This document shows, in pieces, positions 39,493 to 47,555 of a DNA stretch of 64,000 bases. Position 1 is the stretch's first letter; every line of letters starts with the position of its first letter. A program made the position numbers and the translations under genes. The stretch covers positions 124,001 to 188,000 of the forward strand of contig NZ_NFHT01000001.1 of assembly GCF_002161445.1 (NCBI RefSeq). The letters are read 5' to 3'. Origin of the DNA: Alistipes sp. An66. GTDB taxonomy: Bacteria > Bacteroidota > Bacteroidia > Bacteroidales > Rikenellaceae. Below the pieces are notes generated by a model, which saw only the letters and a program-made list of their open reading frames with translations, had not been told where the DNA came from and ran no database searches.

Positions 39493-40680
39493 ATGGCGAA
39501 CTACTCGATTTGTAAATGTATCCGAAATGATAAGCCCTTGAAACGGAACGGAAAGTATCCGATTTACCTGCGAATAAGAGTCGGAGACCGATGTACGAAA
39601 ATTCCGACGGGCTTGGAGGTATGGGACGGTCGCTGGGATGCTAAACGGATGGAACCGAAGGATAAAACCCTCGCTATTCAGTTGAACCGGAAAATTATGG
39701 AGCTCGATCTCTATATCAATCGGCTGTTGGCCGACGGTACGGAGTTGTCGATGGATCTGGTAAAAGAGTTCTACGACGGGAAACGACGTGTGAAACCCGA
39801 AAATAGATCATTCTACGACTATTACCTCGACTTTGTAGAACGAAAACGAAAAGAGGGCTTGAATCCCGAAACGATCCGGGTCTATATGACGACCTTTCAC
39901 GTCTTGAAAGAGTTTCGATCGGAGCTCCGCATCTCCGATATTTCGCTCCCGTTTATCGAAGATTTTGATAACTATATGCGCGAAGTAAACGGGAATTCGG
40001 CCGGAGCTCGGAACCCGAAGCATAAAAACCTGCGGACGGTGATTCTCGATATGCTTAAACGGAATATCCCGGTTGAAAACCCGTATAAGTGGTTCAAGAT
40101 GCCGAATTCCGCGGTAAAAGAGGTCTATTTGGAGAAAGACGAACTCCTGCATTTGATCGACTACTCCGATAAGTTTGCGAGAGATACGAAAGAGTACCGG
40201 ATTTTGAAAATGTATCAATTCTCGTGCTTCTGCGGTCTCCGCTTCTCCGACGTGCGCGACTTATGTTGGAAAGACGTGGATTTTTCGAACGGATTGATAA
40301 AAAAGCGGATGATTAAGACGAAATCCGAGGTGATAACCCCGCTTTTCCCGATGGCGCGGGAGATATTGGAAGAAAAATCCGAAAACGGGCGTTTGTTGGG
40401 AAGCGGTGATAAAATCTTCTATCCCTATACCGAACCGACCGTAAATCGAACGCTTCGTGAACACGTGAAACGGGCCGGAATCGATAAGCACGTAACCTAC
40501 CACTCCTCCCGCCATACCTTTGCTACGCTGTTGGTGCTGGATAAAGTGGATATATATACGATTTCGAAGTATTTGGGTCATAAGTCCGTGAATATGACCC
40601 AGCGTTATCTGAAATACGACCTCTCGATAGCCAAGGAATCGGCGAAGAATATCAAAACGTTCTCTGGTAGAAAAGGATAA
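39493..40680 (+). CDS. Tyrosine-type recombinase/integrase 1 of element A
   Basis: A 395-aa protein. The N-terminal arm-binding domain (about 1-95), core-binding SAM-like domain (about 100-200) and catalytic domain (about 210-390) are in the usual order. Catalytic residues are visible: Arg in CGLRFSDVRDLCW, His-x-x-Arg in HSSRHTFATLL, His in LGHKS, and the nucleophile Tyr in MTQRYLKY. It should catalyse integration or excision. The ATG at 39493 agrees with the start of homology. A near-copy of its N-terminus is at 38655. Confidence 0.92.
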   Translation: MANYSICKCIRNDKPLKRNGKYPIYLRIRVGDRCTKIPTGLEVWDGRWDAKRMEPKDKTLAIQLNRKIMELDLYINRLLADGTELSMDLVKEFYDGKRRVKPENRSFYDYYLDFVERKRKEGLNPETIRVYMTTFHVLKEFRSELRISDISLPFIEDFDNYMREVNGNSAGARNPKHKNLRTVILDMLKRNIPVENPYKWFKMPNSAVKEVYLEKDELLHLIDYSDKFARDTKEYRILKMYQFSCFCGLRFSDVRDLCWKDVDFSNGLIKKRMIKTKSEVITPLFPMAREILEEKSENGRLLGSGDKIFYPYTEPTVNRTLREHVKRAGIDKHVTYHSSRHTFATLLVLDKVDIYTISKYLGHKSVNMTQRYLKYDLSIAKESAKNIKTFSGRKG

Positions 40681-40712
40681 AAAAAGCTATCTTGTGAGAA
40701 AATTCTACCGAA

Positions 40713-41993
40713 ATGATTAAACTGCCGACCCCGACTTTATATCTTCGGAGCGATAAACGGAAAAAGAACGGCCGAATGCCGTTATATATCCGATTCCCTC
40801 GCATTGATGGCGAAGAGCCGAAATATCCGATGGGTATCGACTTATTGCCCGAAGAGTGGGATGATAAGACGAAGGAACCGATCGACGACGCGCTGAAACT
40901 GATTATCGAGAAGGAGTTGACGCGAATTAGAACCCGGATATATAATGTTCTGGTAAATGGCGAGAAGTTGACGAAAACGTGCCTGCGCGAGATTGTAGCG
41001 AATGAAGAACCGAAAGATCCGGGCGATGCGTCATTCTACGAATATTTCGATAAATACGTCTTGGAGCGGAGACAGGCCGGAAAGATGACCCGCTCGACGG
41101 AAAAGGGGTATGATACGACCCGGCGAGCCTTGAAAGAGTTTCGCGAAAAAATCCGGATAAAGGATATTGACGCGAAGTTTATCAATGATTTCGAACGCTT
41201 TTTGGTAAAGCGGGGTCGTGAACACGGCCTTGGAGATGTTTTGGGAACGAGAGCGAACCGGTTGAAGCACGTCCGGACGATTGTTCTTGATATTGAACGG
41301 CGTGGTATTCCGATAAAGAATCCGTACCGGACCCGTGAATGCGAGGTTCCCAAAGCTGCCGAAAACGATACGTTCCTCGAATATGACGAACTGAAAAGGA
41401 TGTACCAGCTTTTGGGACTCGATGCCGAAATCGGATCGACCGAGTTCCGGGTATTGGTCATGTTCCTGTTTTCTTGTGCCGTAGGAATCCGATTGAGTGA
41501 TGCGCTTTGTATAACTTGGGGTGCGCTGGACGTAACGCAAGAAACGATTATCGTACACTTGATTCCTAAAAAGGGTGATAAGCCGTGGAAACGGAACCGC
41601 GAAGTTCATATTCCTCTATCGACCTTCGGCGAAAGAATGATCGAGTGGATTGCCGCTGATGATGACGGAATCCCTTTAAGTCAGGTCGAACGTGAAAACC
41701 GAATGTTCCGAATCTCATCGGCGTCGACGGTAAATCCGACGTTGAAAAAGCTGGCGAAAATGGCAGGGATAGATAAGAACCTGACTTTTCACGCCTCCCG
41801 AAGGACCTTTGCGACCTTAACTGCATCGGAGGGTGCGGATACCTATACGATTAAGAACTATTTGGGACACTCGAGCGTAACGATGTCTGAACGCTATATG
41901 AAATGGAGTAAGCAATTGGCTCTTGAATCGGCGGAGAAAAACCACTTGATTGATATAAAGAAGGTCGTACACCGAACGAAAAAAAAGAAATAG
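40713..41993 (+). CDS. Tyrosine-type recombinase/integrase 2 of element A
   Basis: A 426-aa protein, diverged paralogue of the preceding gene, 32 nt downstream. Catalytic residues: Arg in VGIRLSDALCITW, HASRRTFATL (His-x-x-Arg), LGHSS and the nucleophile Tyr in MSERYMKW. Two intact recombinases in tandem suggest that both are required, as in some Bacteroidota elements, or one acts on a different site. Followed by the hairpin/promoter module at 41999. Confidence 0.92.
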   Translation: MIKLPTPTLYLRSDKRKKNGRMPLYIRFPRIDGEEPKYPMGIDLLPEEWDDKTKEPIDDALKLIIEKELTRIRTRIYNVLVNGEKLTKTCLREIVANEEPKDPGDASFYEYFDKYVLERRQAGKMTRSTEKGYDTTRRALKEFREKIRIKDIDAKFINDFERFLVKRGREHGLGDVLGTRANRLKHVRTIVLDIERRGIPIKNPYRTRECEVPKAAENDTFLEYDELKRMYQLLGLDAEIGSTEFRVLVMFLFSCAVGIRLSDALCITWGALDVTQETIIVHLIPKKGDKPWKRNREVHIPLSTFGERMIEWIAADDDGIPLSQVERENRMFRISSASTVNPTLKKLAKMAGIDKNLTFHASRRTFATLTASEGADTYTIKNYLGHSSVTMSERYMKWSKQLALESAEKNHLIDIKKVVHRTKKKK

Positions 41994-41998
41994 GTCGA

Positions 41999-42038
41999 AG
42001 CTTCCGCCGAGTTCTGGCGGAAGCTATTTTTATCTTTG
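41999..42038 (+). promoter_or_regulatory. Hairpin plus TATCTTTG promoter module, copy 2
   Basis: A perfect 10-bp stem AGCTTCCGCC/GGCGGAAGCT (41999-42008, 42016-42025) is followed by T-rich sequence and the -7 box TATCTTTG at 42031-42038. It ends the integrase transcript and drives the WYL gene whose ATG is at 42056. Confidence 0.75.
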
Positions 42039-42055
42039 TCGAAAACCTTTGGACG

Positions 42056-42979
42056 ATGAATATCTTGACGAATAACACGGCGACGCTGCTGCGCCGCTAC
42101 CTGTGGCTCCTGGAGACGATCTATTCCGCGGGAAGAATCACGCTGGATGAAATCCGCCGCCGCTGGCTCCGGAACGAATGGTCGGGCGGAGAGGAACTTC
42201 CTCGAAAGACCTTCGAGAATCACCGGAAAGCCGTCGAAACGCTCTTCGATGTCAATATCGCCTGCGACCGCCGGACGAACGAATACTTTATCGAATACGG
42301 CGATGACCTCGAACGGGACGATCTGCGACGCTGGTTGTTGGAAACCTTCGCTGTAAACGATCTCTTGGTAAATAGTAAACGCCTGCGCCGACGGATCGCA
42401 TTGGAACCGATTCCCTCGGGCTACACCTACCTGACGACCGTCCTCCGGGCGATGGAAGAGAACCGATGCCTGGAAATCATCTATCGTCATACCTACGATG
42501 AAAAGCGGGAAAAGCGCTACGAGGTTGAACCTTACGGGTTGAAGGCCTTTCGACGGCGCTGGTATCTGATCGCCGAAAGCGTGGAGATGGGCGGAATTTA
42601 TGCGTTCGCCCTCGATCGGGTAGTTGATATAACTCCGACGGCGAAAGAGGCTGAAATCCCCTTGGATTTTGATTGCGCGGAGTTCTATGTCGACGCCTTC
42701 GGAATTATCCGGATTCCGGGGCAATCCGCCGAACGGATTGAAATTCGGGTCTATGGGAAGCAGGCGAACTATGTTCGGGCCCTGCCACTGCATCCTACCC
42801 AGCGGGAGATGGAACGGACCGCGGAATATTCGGTATTCGAATACCGGCTGGCCCCGACCTATGATTTCCGGATGGAACTGCTCTCGCACGGTGCTGACGT
42901 GGAGGTACTGCAGCCCGCGTGGTTCCGGGAAGAGGTGAAAAAGATCGTGGATGAGATGTCAAAACGATACGACGGATGA
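42056..42979 (+). CDS. WYL-domain transcriptional regulator
   Basis: A 307-aa protein. The N-terminal winged HTH (about 1-75, YLWLLETIYSAGRITLDEIRRRW), the WYL domain (about 125-200, with RRWYLIAES and YAFALDRVVDI) and a WCX-like C-terminal extension are present. WYL proteins act as ligand-responsive repressors or activators and are frequent in defence loci and mobile elements. Target is unknown; control of the element or of the RNA/565-aa unit downstream is possible. Confidence 0.9.
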   Translation: MNILTNNTATLLRRYLWLLETIYSAGRITLDEIRRRWLRNEWSGGEELPRKTFENHRKAVETLFDVNIACDRRTNEYFIEYGDDLERDDLRRWLLETFAVNDLLVNSKRLRRRIALEPIPSGYTYLTTVLRAMEENRCLEIIYRHTYDEKREKRYEVEPYGLKAFRRRWYLIAESVEMGGIYAFALDRVVDITPTAKEAEIPLDFDCAEFYVDAFGIIRIPGQSAERIEIRVYGKQANYVRALPLHPTQREMERTAEYSVFEYRLAPTYDFRMELLSHGADVEVLQPAWFREEVKKIVDEMSKRYDG

Positions 42980-43006
42980 GTCTTTGTGAAAGATGAAATA
43001 ATCAGA

Positions 43007-43045
43007 GAAAAAGGCTTCGACGACTTGGGATCGAAGCCTTTTTTG
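43007..43045 (+). terminator. Terminator after the WYL gene
   Basis: A perfect 10-bp stem AAGGCTTCGA/TCGAAGCCTT (43011-43020, 43031-43040) with A-run before and T-run after; it could act on both strands. Confidence 0.85.
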
Positions 43046-43067
43046 TTGGAAATCCGCGAAATCTTCG

Positions 43068-43075
43068 TACTTTTG
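43068..43075 (+). promoter_or_regulatory. Promoter -7 box of the candidate RNA
   Basis: TACTTTTG matches TAnnTTTG, directly after the WYL terminator. A transcript from here would begin near 43082, well before any coding start. Confidence 0.55.
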
Positions 43076-43081
43076 TCTATG

Positions 43082-43266
43082 ACATATCGATAGACGCGAA
43101 AGCGTAAGTTTATTCTCTACGGCGAATCTGGAAAATTCTTACGAATACGAGAATAAGCGCGGTTATTCCCGTGTCCTTGAAAAAGGGCGTGGGCTGTTGC
43201 TTATTTTAGTATTCGGGTATTCCAGAACCTGCCGTATGAAATAAGCCTTCAGCGCCACGCTTTCTT
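43082..43266 (+). ncRNA. Candidate structured RNA of element A
   Basis: The region is non-coding on the plus strand and highly foldable. A small GACGC-GAAA-GCGT hairpin (43093-43104) is followed by pairing of TTATTCTC (43110-43117) with GAGAATAA (43149-43156), a CCTT/AAGG hairpin near 43175, and an 18-bp helix: GCGTGG (43187-43192) with CCACGC (43255-43260), GCTG with CAGC, and GCTTATTT (43199-43206) with AAATAAGC (43239-43246). The helix is followed by a T-rich tail. A promoter box precedes it. I do not recognise the family; it is not tmRNA or RNase P RNA. Folding was done by eye. Confidence 0.45.
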
Positions 43267-43399
43267 TGTTTAATCCCCTGCCGGTTCGGGCGTTGGGCAG
43301 GAATGGTTCGATGGCAAAAATAGGCGGATCTTGCGCCGGGAGTTGGCGGAAGCGACGGATAATTTTGCAGGAAAGAGTTTGTAACCGAAATAACGGGAT

Positions 43400-45097
43400 A
43401 TGGGAAAGAGTGAACTTTCGACGAGGGACCGGATGTGTTCCGTGGCCGGTGGAATGGCCCGATGGTTTATAGACCGGGAAGTCCCCTCCCGGCTGATCCC
43501 TTTCCGGGGAGAATTTCCCCTGCTGGATACGATCGAGACGAAGCGATTCCGGGAGGCGATCCGTTCGACGATGTGGATCGAGGAGCTGCCGCCGAAACTG
43601 CGGTATGCCGCCGCCGAAGGGAGTCGGATAGCGCGGCTGGAGGAAGATTTCCGCCACTACCTGTCGAGATACGAAGTAACGGGGGACGATTTCGAAACGT
43701 GGAACGAGGTGGAGAAGTCGAGGTGGCTGCGGGATTGGATGAAGGCCGCTTCTGTCAGCGAGGACGACCTGACCGTTAAAAAATACCGGGAAGAATCGGC
43801 CCCGGCTCCGGAACCCGTTGGCGATCCGACGATACCGGGCGTCGAGAAGCGGGAAATTGACGACGACCGAATCGCGCGACGAGCCTATTGGGACGATCTG
43901 TGCAGTGAGTTCGGACGGATCGGCTGGGAGGAGAAACTGCGGAACCTGGCCTTGTATCTTTACTACGGTGGGGATTTGGAGGCCGTTTTGACCCGCTATA
44001 AAGCGAGCCACCCCGATTACGCCGACCGGGTTCCCTTCTCGTTGGCGTATTATATCAGCTACCTGCGGACGGGCCGTGCGATCTCCGTGTTGAATGATTT
44101 TCTATGGAGAGGCGTTGCTCTTCCCGAGCAGCGGTTGGCGGCTCTGCTCTCCGCCGAGTTACACGAACGGCTGGAGGAGTTTTTCCGATGGGACGGTGCG
44201 GCGAACCGTGCTTGGACGGTGCGGATCGACTACGAAGGCGAAAAAAGGATGATGAAGAAGGCGATGGCTTTGGGTGTGGAGCGAGGCCGTGAATTTCTAA
44301 TCTTTGGGAACCTGACTATAAAACCTTTTACTATGGAAACGAAAGAGACCTTATTGAAGGAGAACCCTTGGCTCGAACTGGCTGAAAAATTGAAGAATAG
44401 CGATTACCGCGGATCTCCGGATGTTCTCGTTTGCAGCGGCGACCGGACCGCGATCGAAGCCTTTAACAAAACGGCCGACGAACTGCATAAAATCCGACTC
44501 GAAGGGGTTCCCGAACCGGTGCATGGTCGTTTCTTTGACGCGAAAGTGGCCCTTCTGACACTGAATCCCGGGTGGGTGGAATGCACCGATAAGCAATCCG
44601 GGAACGATGGCACGTTGAAAGAAATGAACCCCGAAGACCGGCAGTTTTTCCTGCAACAGAAGGCCGAAGCGATGTTGTTGGAAGGGTGTCCCTTCCCTAC
44701 TGAAGATAAAACGCTGCGTGCCATTGATACCAGCTATTGGAATAAACTGCTTAACGAGGTGCTGAATAGATGCCCCGATGCTCCGAACTACCTGACGATT
44801 ATTCAATACCTTGGGTATCACTCTAAAAAATATAAGGATATCGGGAAACGACTAATTCACTCGGAATCGGGGCTGCTCCCCACCCAGGAGTTTGCCGTAA
44901 GGCTGGTTCGGTATCTGATGAATAAGGGGGTGCTGATCGTGATTTGCCGAAGTAAAAAAAGATGGTTCGCCGCCGTTGAAGGGTTGGAGAACTATTCGAA
45001 TCTGGTGCTCCTGAATAATTACCGACGGCCCTATATTTCACCGAATAATTGCGCGGATGACGGATTCGATGCTGTCATAAAAGCGCTGAAAGAATAG
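43400..45097 (+). CDS. 565-aa protein of unknown function with two dissimilar halves
   Basis: The N-terminal part (1-about 300) is helical, Arg/Glu-rich and GC-rich, with no motif I recognise (WIEELPPKLRYAAAE; LALYLYYGGDLEAVL). The C-terminal part (from Met312, 44334) is AT-richer and begins like a separate protein (METKETLLKENPW). It contains KVALLTLNPGW, a uracil-DNA-glycosylase-like fold signature by eye, and NYRRPYISPNNC near the end. The joining segment FGNLTIKPFT reads like translated intergenic sequence, with an internal ATG. It may be a fusion of two genes after loss of a stop, or two overlapping products. The family assignment of the C-terminal half is tentative. Confidence 0.55.
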   Translation: MGKSELSTRDRMCSVAGGMARWFIDREVPSRLIPFRGEFPLLDTIETKRFREAIRSTMWIEELPPKLRYAAAEGSRIARLEEDFRHYLSRYEVTGDDFETWNEVEKSRWLRDWMKAASVSEDDLTVKKYREESAPAPEPVGDPTIPGVEKREIDDDRIARRAYWDDLCSEFGRIGWEEKLRNLALYLYYGGDLEAVLTRYKASHPDYADRVPFSLAYYISYLRTGRAISVLNDFLWRGVALPEQRLAALLSAELHERLEEFFRWDGAANRAWTVRIDYEGEKRMMKKAMALGVERGREFLIFGNLTIKPFTMETKETLLKENPWLELAEKLKNSDYRGSPDVLVCSGDRTAIEAFNKTADELHKIRLEGVPEPVHGRFFDAKVALLTLNPGWVECTDKQSGNDGTLKEMNPEDRQFFLQQKAEAMLLEGCPFPTEDKTLRAIDTSYWNKLLNEVLNRCPDAPNYLTIIQYLGYHSKKYKDIGKRLIHSESGLLPTQEFAVRLVRYLMNKGVLIVICRSKKRWFAAVEGLENYSNLVLLNNYRRPYISPNNCADDGFDAVIKALKE

Positions 45098-45200
45098 GAT
45101 ATTTCCGATCTCGCTGCGACCGCCCGAATAGTTTCCGGGAAAGGGCTTCGGGACGTATAAAAGAACCGACTAATTTCTATAAACTAATCTTTATAAAACG

Positions 45201-45515
45201 ATGAACTACTACGCTTTGGTTGATCTCTTCGGAGGCTTTTTTATCGCTTGGTGTATCATTGGGATACTCGTTTGTATAAGTATTGTCTGCCGAATGGCTA
45301 AAAACTACGGCCGCTCGGTAGCCGAATGGCTGCTGATCGCGATTTTCTTCTCGCCGATAGTCGCCATTATCGGGTTGGCGGCCCTGGGTAAGACGCTCGA
45401 AAAGAGGTTTGAAGAGTGGGAGTGGATGGAGACCCAGAAACGAATAGCTCGAAAGGAGATGGATGAGAATAACGATTATATGAACGTATCGGAAGAGGAT
45501 TTGAAAGAGGTATAA
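45201..45515 (+). CDS. 104-aa two-TM membrane protein, copy 2
   Basis: Near-identical to 38914-39228 across residues 1-97, with two TM helices (about 8-32, 41-62) and a charged cytoplasmic tail. The region upstream differs from copy 1, so each copy has its own promoter. Two retained copies suggest a selected function, perhaps in element maintenance or as a small membrane effector. Function unknown. Confidence 0.75.
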   Translation: MNYYALVDLFGGFFIAWCIIGILVCISIVCRMAKNYGRSVAEWLLIAIFFSPIVAIIGLAALGKTLEKRFEEWEWMETQKRIARKEMDENNDYMNVSEEDLKEV

Positions 45516-45702
45516 TGCCCGCTGCCCGTTTGCGCCTCTCTTCCCAAAATATAATCGCGCGAATAGTTAATGATTTTCCGGTTTTATATAAGAAAATATA
45601 ATAGGCCTCGAAAACCAGCTATTCATAGGGATTCTGTAAGCGAAGGAGTCCGATTTTCCTCTTAAACGGTTGAGAAATAGAAAATAAGAGGTATAGAATC
45701 GT

Positions 45703-45710
45703 TATCTTTG
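45703..45710 (+). promoter_or_regulatory. Promoter -7 box for the replication-initiator-like gene
   Basis: TATCTTTG, 19 nt upstream of the ATG at 45730. Confidence 0.65.
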
Positions 45711-45729
45711 TAGAAAAGCTATTTGTGTT

Positions 45730-46776
45730 ATGATAGATAATTTAACGATTCGTTTGGAAGGATTTTCGGGCTCCTTTGAGAATTGCGAGCGTGTCAAGGA
45801 GAACGGTAATATCGCGATATATCGACTGAAAGGCCTCTCCTTGACCACTCCGCACCCGCTTGCCTTGATTTTGGCGAAACGGTCGGGAACTCTCTATATC
45901 GTAAATAGCCTCCGGAAGTGGTATTATGGAAGAGCGTCCCTGCTCGACTTTACCTCCGGAACGCTTCTTCACGCCTTTAAGCTGTTGGCCGGACGCTTGA
46001 AGATCTCCTACGAAGAATTGAGCCGCGGCCGTGTTACCCAGGTCGAGGCCGGGCTGAATCTACGCACGCGAATCTCGTGTCAGCGGTTATTCGGTCTGAT
46101 AGCCGGATATAAGACCCGCCCGCGAAACTCGATTAAGAATGAAACCCTCTACTTCGGAGATCGAACCCGCGGCGTAGGTTATAAGAAGGTGATGCTCTAC
46201 GATAAAACCGCCGAGATTGTTGCCAGGATGCCGCTTCGGAAGCGTTTCCGTCAAGAGGAGATTTTTGAGGTGCTGGCCCGGCACGGTTACTTCTTCCCGC
46301 GGTATGAATTCAAACTCGCCGACCGTCAGGCCCTTTCTCAAAACGGCCTCGATATCCGTACCGTCTCCGACCTCGTAGCCGGATACGAAGAACTCTACCG
46401 GTTTCTGGCACGCGAAGCCCGGAATTTCGTGCTGTTCGAACGAATCGGAATTACGGAGCGAATGACCCCGAAAGAGCGTCTAATCGCCGAAGGACTGAAC
46501 GAATACGGATATACGGAATATCTTGAAAAATGCCGGGAGACGTGTCGTTCACGAACGGTTAAGGGATTGAAATCCGCACGCTATAAAGTTCGGAAGGATT
46601 TAATCCGCGTGATCGACCGCTACGATACGGGAGATTACGGAAGCCGTCAGTTCCGAATCGACCTCGGGCGGAATCTCGTAAGAATAAGTAAGCACGATCC
46701 CGCGCTGAACCTGCCTGAAACCCTCCGGGAGCTCTTTATCGGCCGCCCTGCCTCTAATAATAAGAGGAATAAGTAA
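45730..46776 (+). CDS. Replication-initiator-like protein (phage/plasmid II/X type, tentative)
   Basis: A 348-aa protein. A segment VTQVEAGLNLRT followed about 60 residues later by KVMLYDKTAEI resembles the pattern in filamentous-phage gpII/gpX and plasmid replication initiators (an acidic-hydrophobic strand, then YDK-x-x-E). The C-terminal half is basic and helical. If correct, it nicks DNA to start rolling-circle replication of element A. No canonical HUH motif is obvious. The gene has a good promoter and no neighbour within 580 nt downstream. Confidence 0.4.
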   Translation: MIDNLTIRLEGFSGSFENCERVKENGNIAIYRLKGLSLTTPHPLALILAKRSGTLYIVNSLRKWYYGRASLLDFTSGTLLHAFKLLAGRLKISYEELSRGRVTQVEAGLNLRTRISCQRLFGLIAGYKTRPRNSIKNETLYFGDRTRGVGYKKVMLYDKTAEIVARMPLRKRFRQEEIFEVLARHGYFFPRYEFKLADRQALSQNGLDIRTVSDLVAGYEELYRFLAREARNFVLFERIGITERMTPKERLIAEGLNEYGYTEYLEKCRETCRSRTVKGLKSARYKVRKDLIRVIDRYDTGDYGSRQFRIDLGRNLVRISKHDPALNLPETLRELFIGRPASNNKRNK

Positions 46777-47288
46777 GCTCTATACCTAAAAGAGTAGATA
46801 ATGGATAGCTTATAATAACGAGAAGTAAATTAGTTATTACGAAGATATTCTAATAGGCGAAACCCGAAATCCTGTTCGGCCGATTGACCGGGGAGTTCGG
46901 CGTGCCGCTGTTCGGTCGAATTCGACCTGTCCCGATTATTCTTATGGCGGGACCGATTTCCGGATTCCGCTCCCGTCGGACGAATACGCGCCTATCCCCC
47001 GTCAATAATGCTTGGATATCGGCGCTTTTTCCGTTGAAACGGGATGTCGTCGAAACCGGCAATACGATTGGATCGGGAATAAGTCCGGCTGCTATTCAAG
47101 GAATGCCGGGGAATCGGGGATAATAGCGGAGTGATGATTGGCCGCTGGCCTTGTCAGTTATTAGTGGGCGGCGGGAATTCGGGAGGATGGTCTATGAACT
47201 GTTCCGTGAATAAGAGATCGAAAATCCTTTCAAGCCTCGATTATTCAATAGTGCAGTGATTGACTGTATGTTGAAAATTCGGACCACT
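46777..47288. other. Non-coding stretch, possible origin region of element A
   Basis: No gene is supported here. It contains a 14-bp palindrome GGTCGAATTCGACC at 46914-46927 within a GC-richer patch (46860-47110) flanked by AT-rich sequence, just downstream of the replication-initiator-like gene. An origin would be expected in such a place but nothing proves it. Confidence 0.3.
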
Positions 47289-47315
47289 TGCGCCCCTATC
47301 TGCGCCCCCGTAAAT
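47289..47315 (+). repeat. Paired arm-type repeat of element A, right
   Basis: TGCGCCCCTAT then TGCGCCCC at 12-nt spacing, followed by TAAAT after a 2-nt insertion; matches the pair at 39326-39350. It lies 50 nt from the att core at 47365. Confidence 0.6.
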
Positions 47316-47316
47316 G

Positions 47317-47365
47317 GAAGAAGGCCTCTTAATCGCTAAAAATTAGCTGATTAGAAGCCTTCTTT
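47317..47365. terminator. Long hairpin before the att core
   Basis: AGAAGGCCTCTTAATC... pairs imperfectly with ...GATTAGAAGCCTTCT (about 47319-47339 with 47343-47363), followed by TTT. It is terminator-like and borders the two elements. Confidence 0.55.
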
Positions 47366-47381
47366 GAGGTCTGAAGCGGAC
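47365..47381 (+). repeat. attL of element B (tRNA-Cys 3' core)
   Basis: TGAGGTCTGAAGCGGAC is identical to 62946-62962, where it forms the 3' end of the intact tRNA-Cys. It marks the left end of element B and probably also the right end of element A. Confidence 0.85.
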
Positions 47382-47496
47382 GCCATAAATTTAGATCGAA
47401 TTTTACCGATTTTAATTTCATTTTATCTATATATCAATATTTTGCATCTGTTTTTCATCAACTGCGAGGTCTGGAAGTTTTCGAAAATTCGGCCGA

Positions 47497-47519
47497 TGTA
47501 TGACAAATGTATGACAAAA
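47497..47519 (+). repeat. Arm-type direct repeats of element B, left
   Basis: TGTATGACAAA occurs twice at 11-nt spacing; the 23-nt block is identical to 62880-62902. It lies just upstream of the integrase promoter, so integrase binding could also regulate its own gene. Confidence 0.8.
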
Positions 47520-47524
47520 ATGAT

Positions 47525-47532
47525 TACATTTG
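47525..47532 (+). promoter_or_regulatory. Promoter -7 box of the element B integrase
   Basis: TACATTTG matches TAnnTTTG, 24 nt before the ATG at 47556 and 6 nt after the arm-type repeats. Confidence 0.6.
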
Positions 47533-47555
47533 CAGCAGACAAAACCTCCTGACCT

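Larger units (their letters stand above)
39205..47364. mobile_element. Element A: integrated element with tandem tyrosine recombinases
   Basis: The GC content is clearly lower than that of the core. It carries two integrases, a WYL regulator, a structured-RNA candidate, a 565-aa protein, a 104-aa membrane protein and a replication-initiator-like protein. Paired TGCGCCCC repeats lie near both ends (39326-39350 and 47289-47315). The right limit is set by the att core at 47360-47381. The left limit near 39205 is where the two copies of the 104-aa gene stop matching and is approximate. Confidence 0.6.

Noticed and set aside
43082..43266. tmRNA, 6S RNA or a retron RNA
   Set aside because: No tmRNA tag or tRNA-like ends, no long central bubble closed by the two termini as in 6S RNA, and no reverse transcriptase nearby.
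46884..47123. 79-codon frame in the tail of element A
   Set aside because: No promoter or recognisable pattern; the stretch is more likely a control or origin region.
47364..47552. 62-codon frame starting inside the att core
   Set aside because: It spans the recombination core and the arm repeats, so it is an accidental reading of attachment-site DNA.
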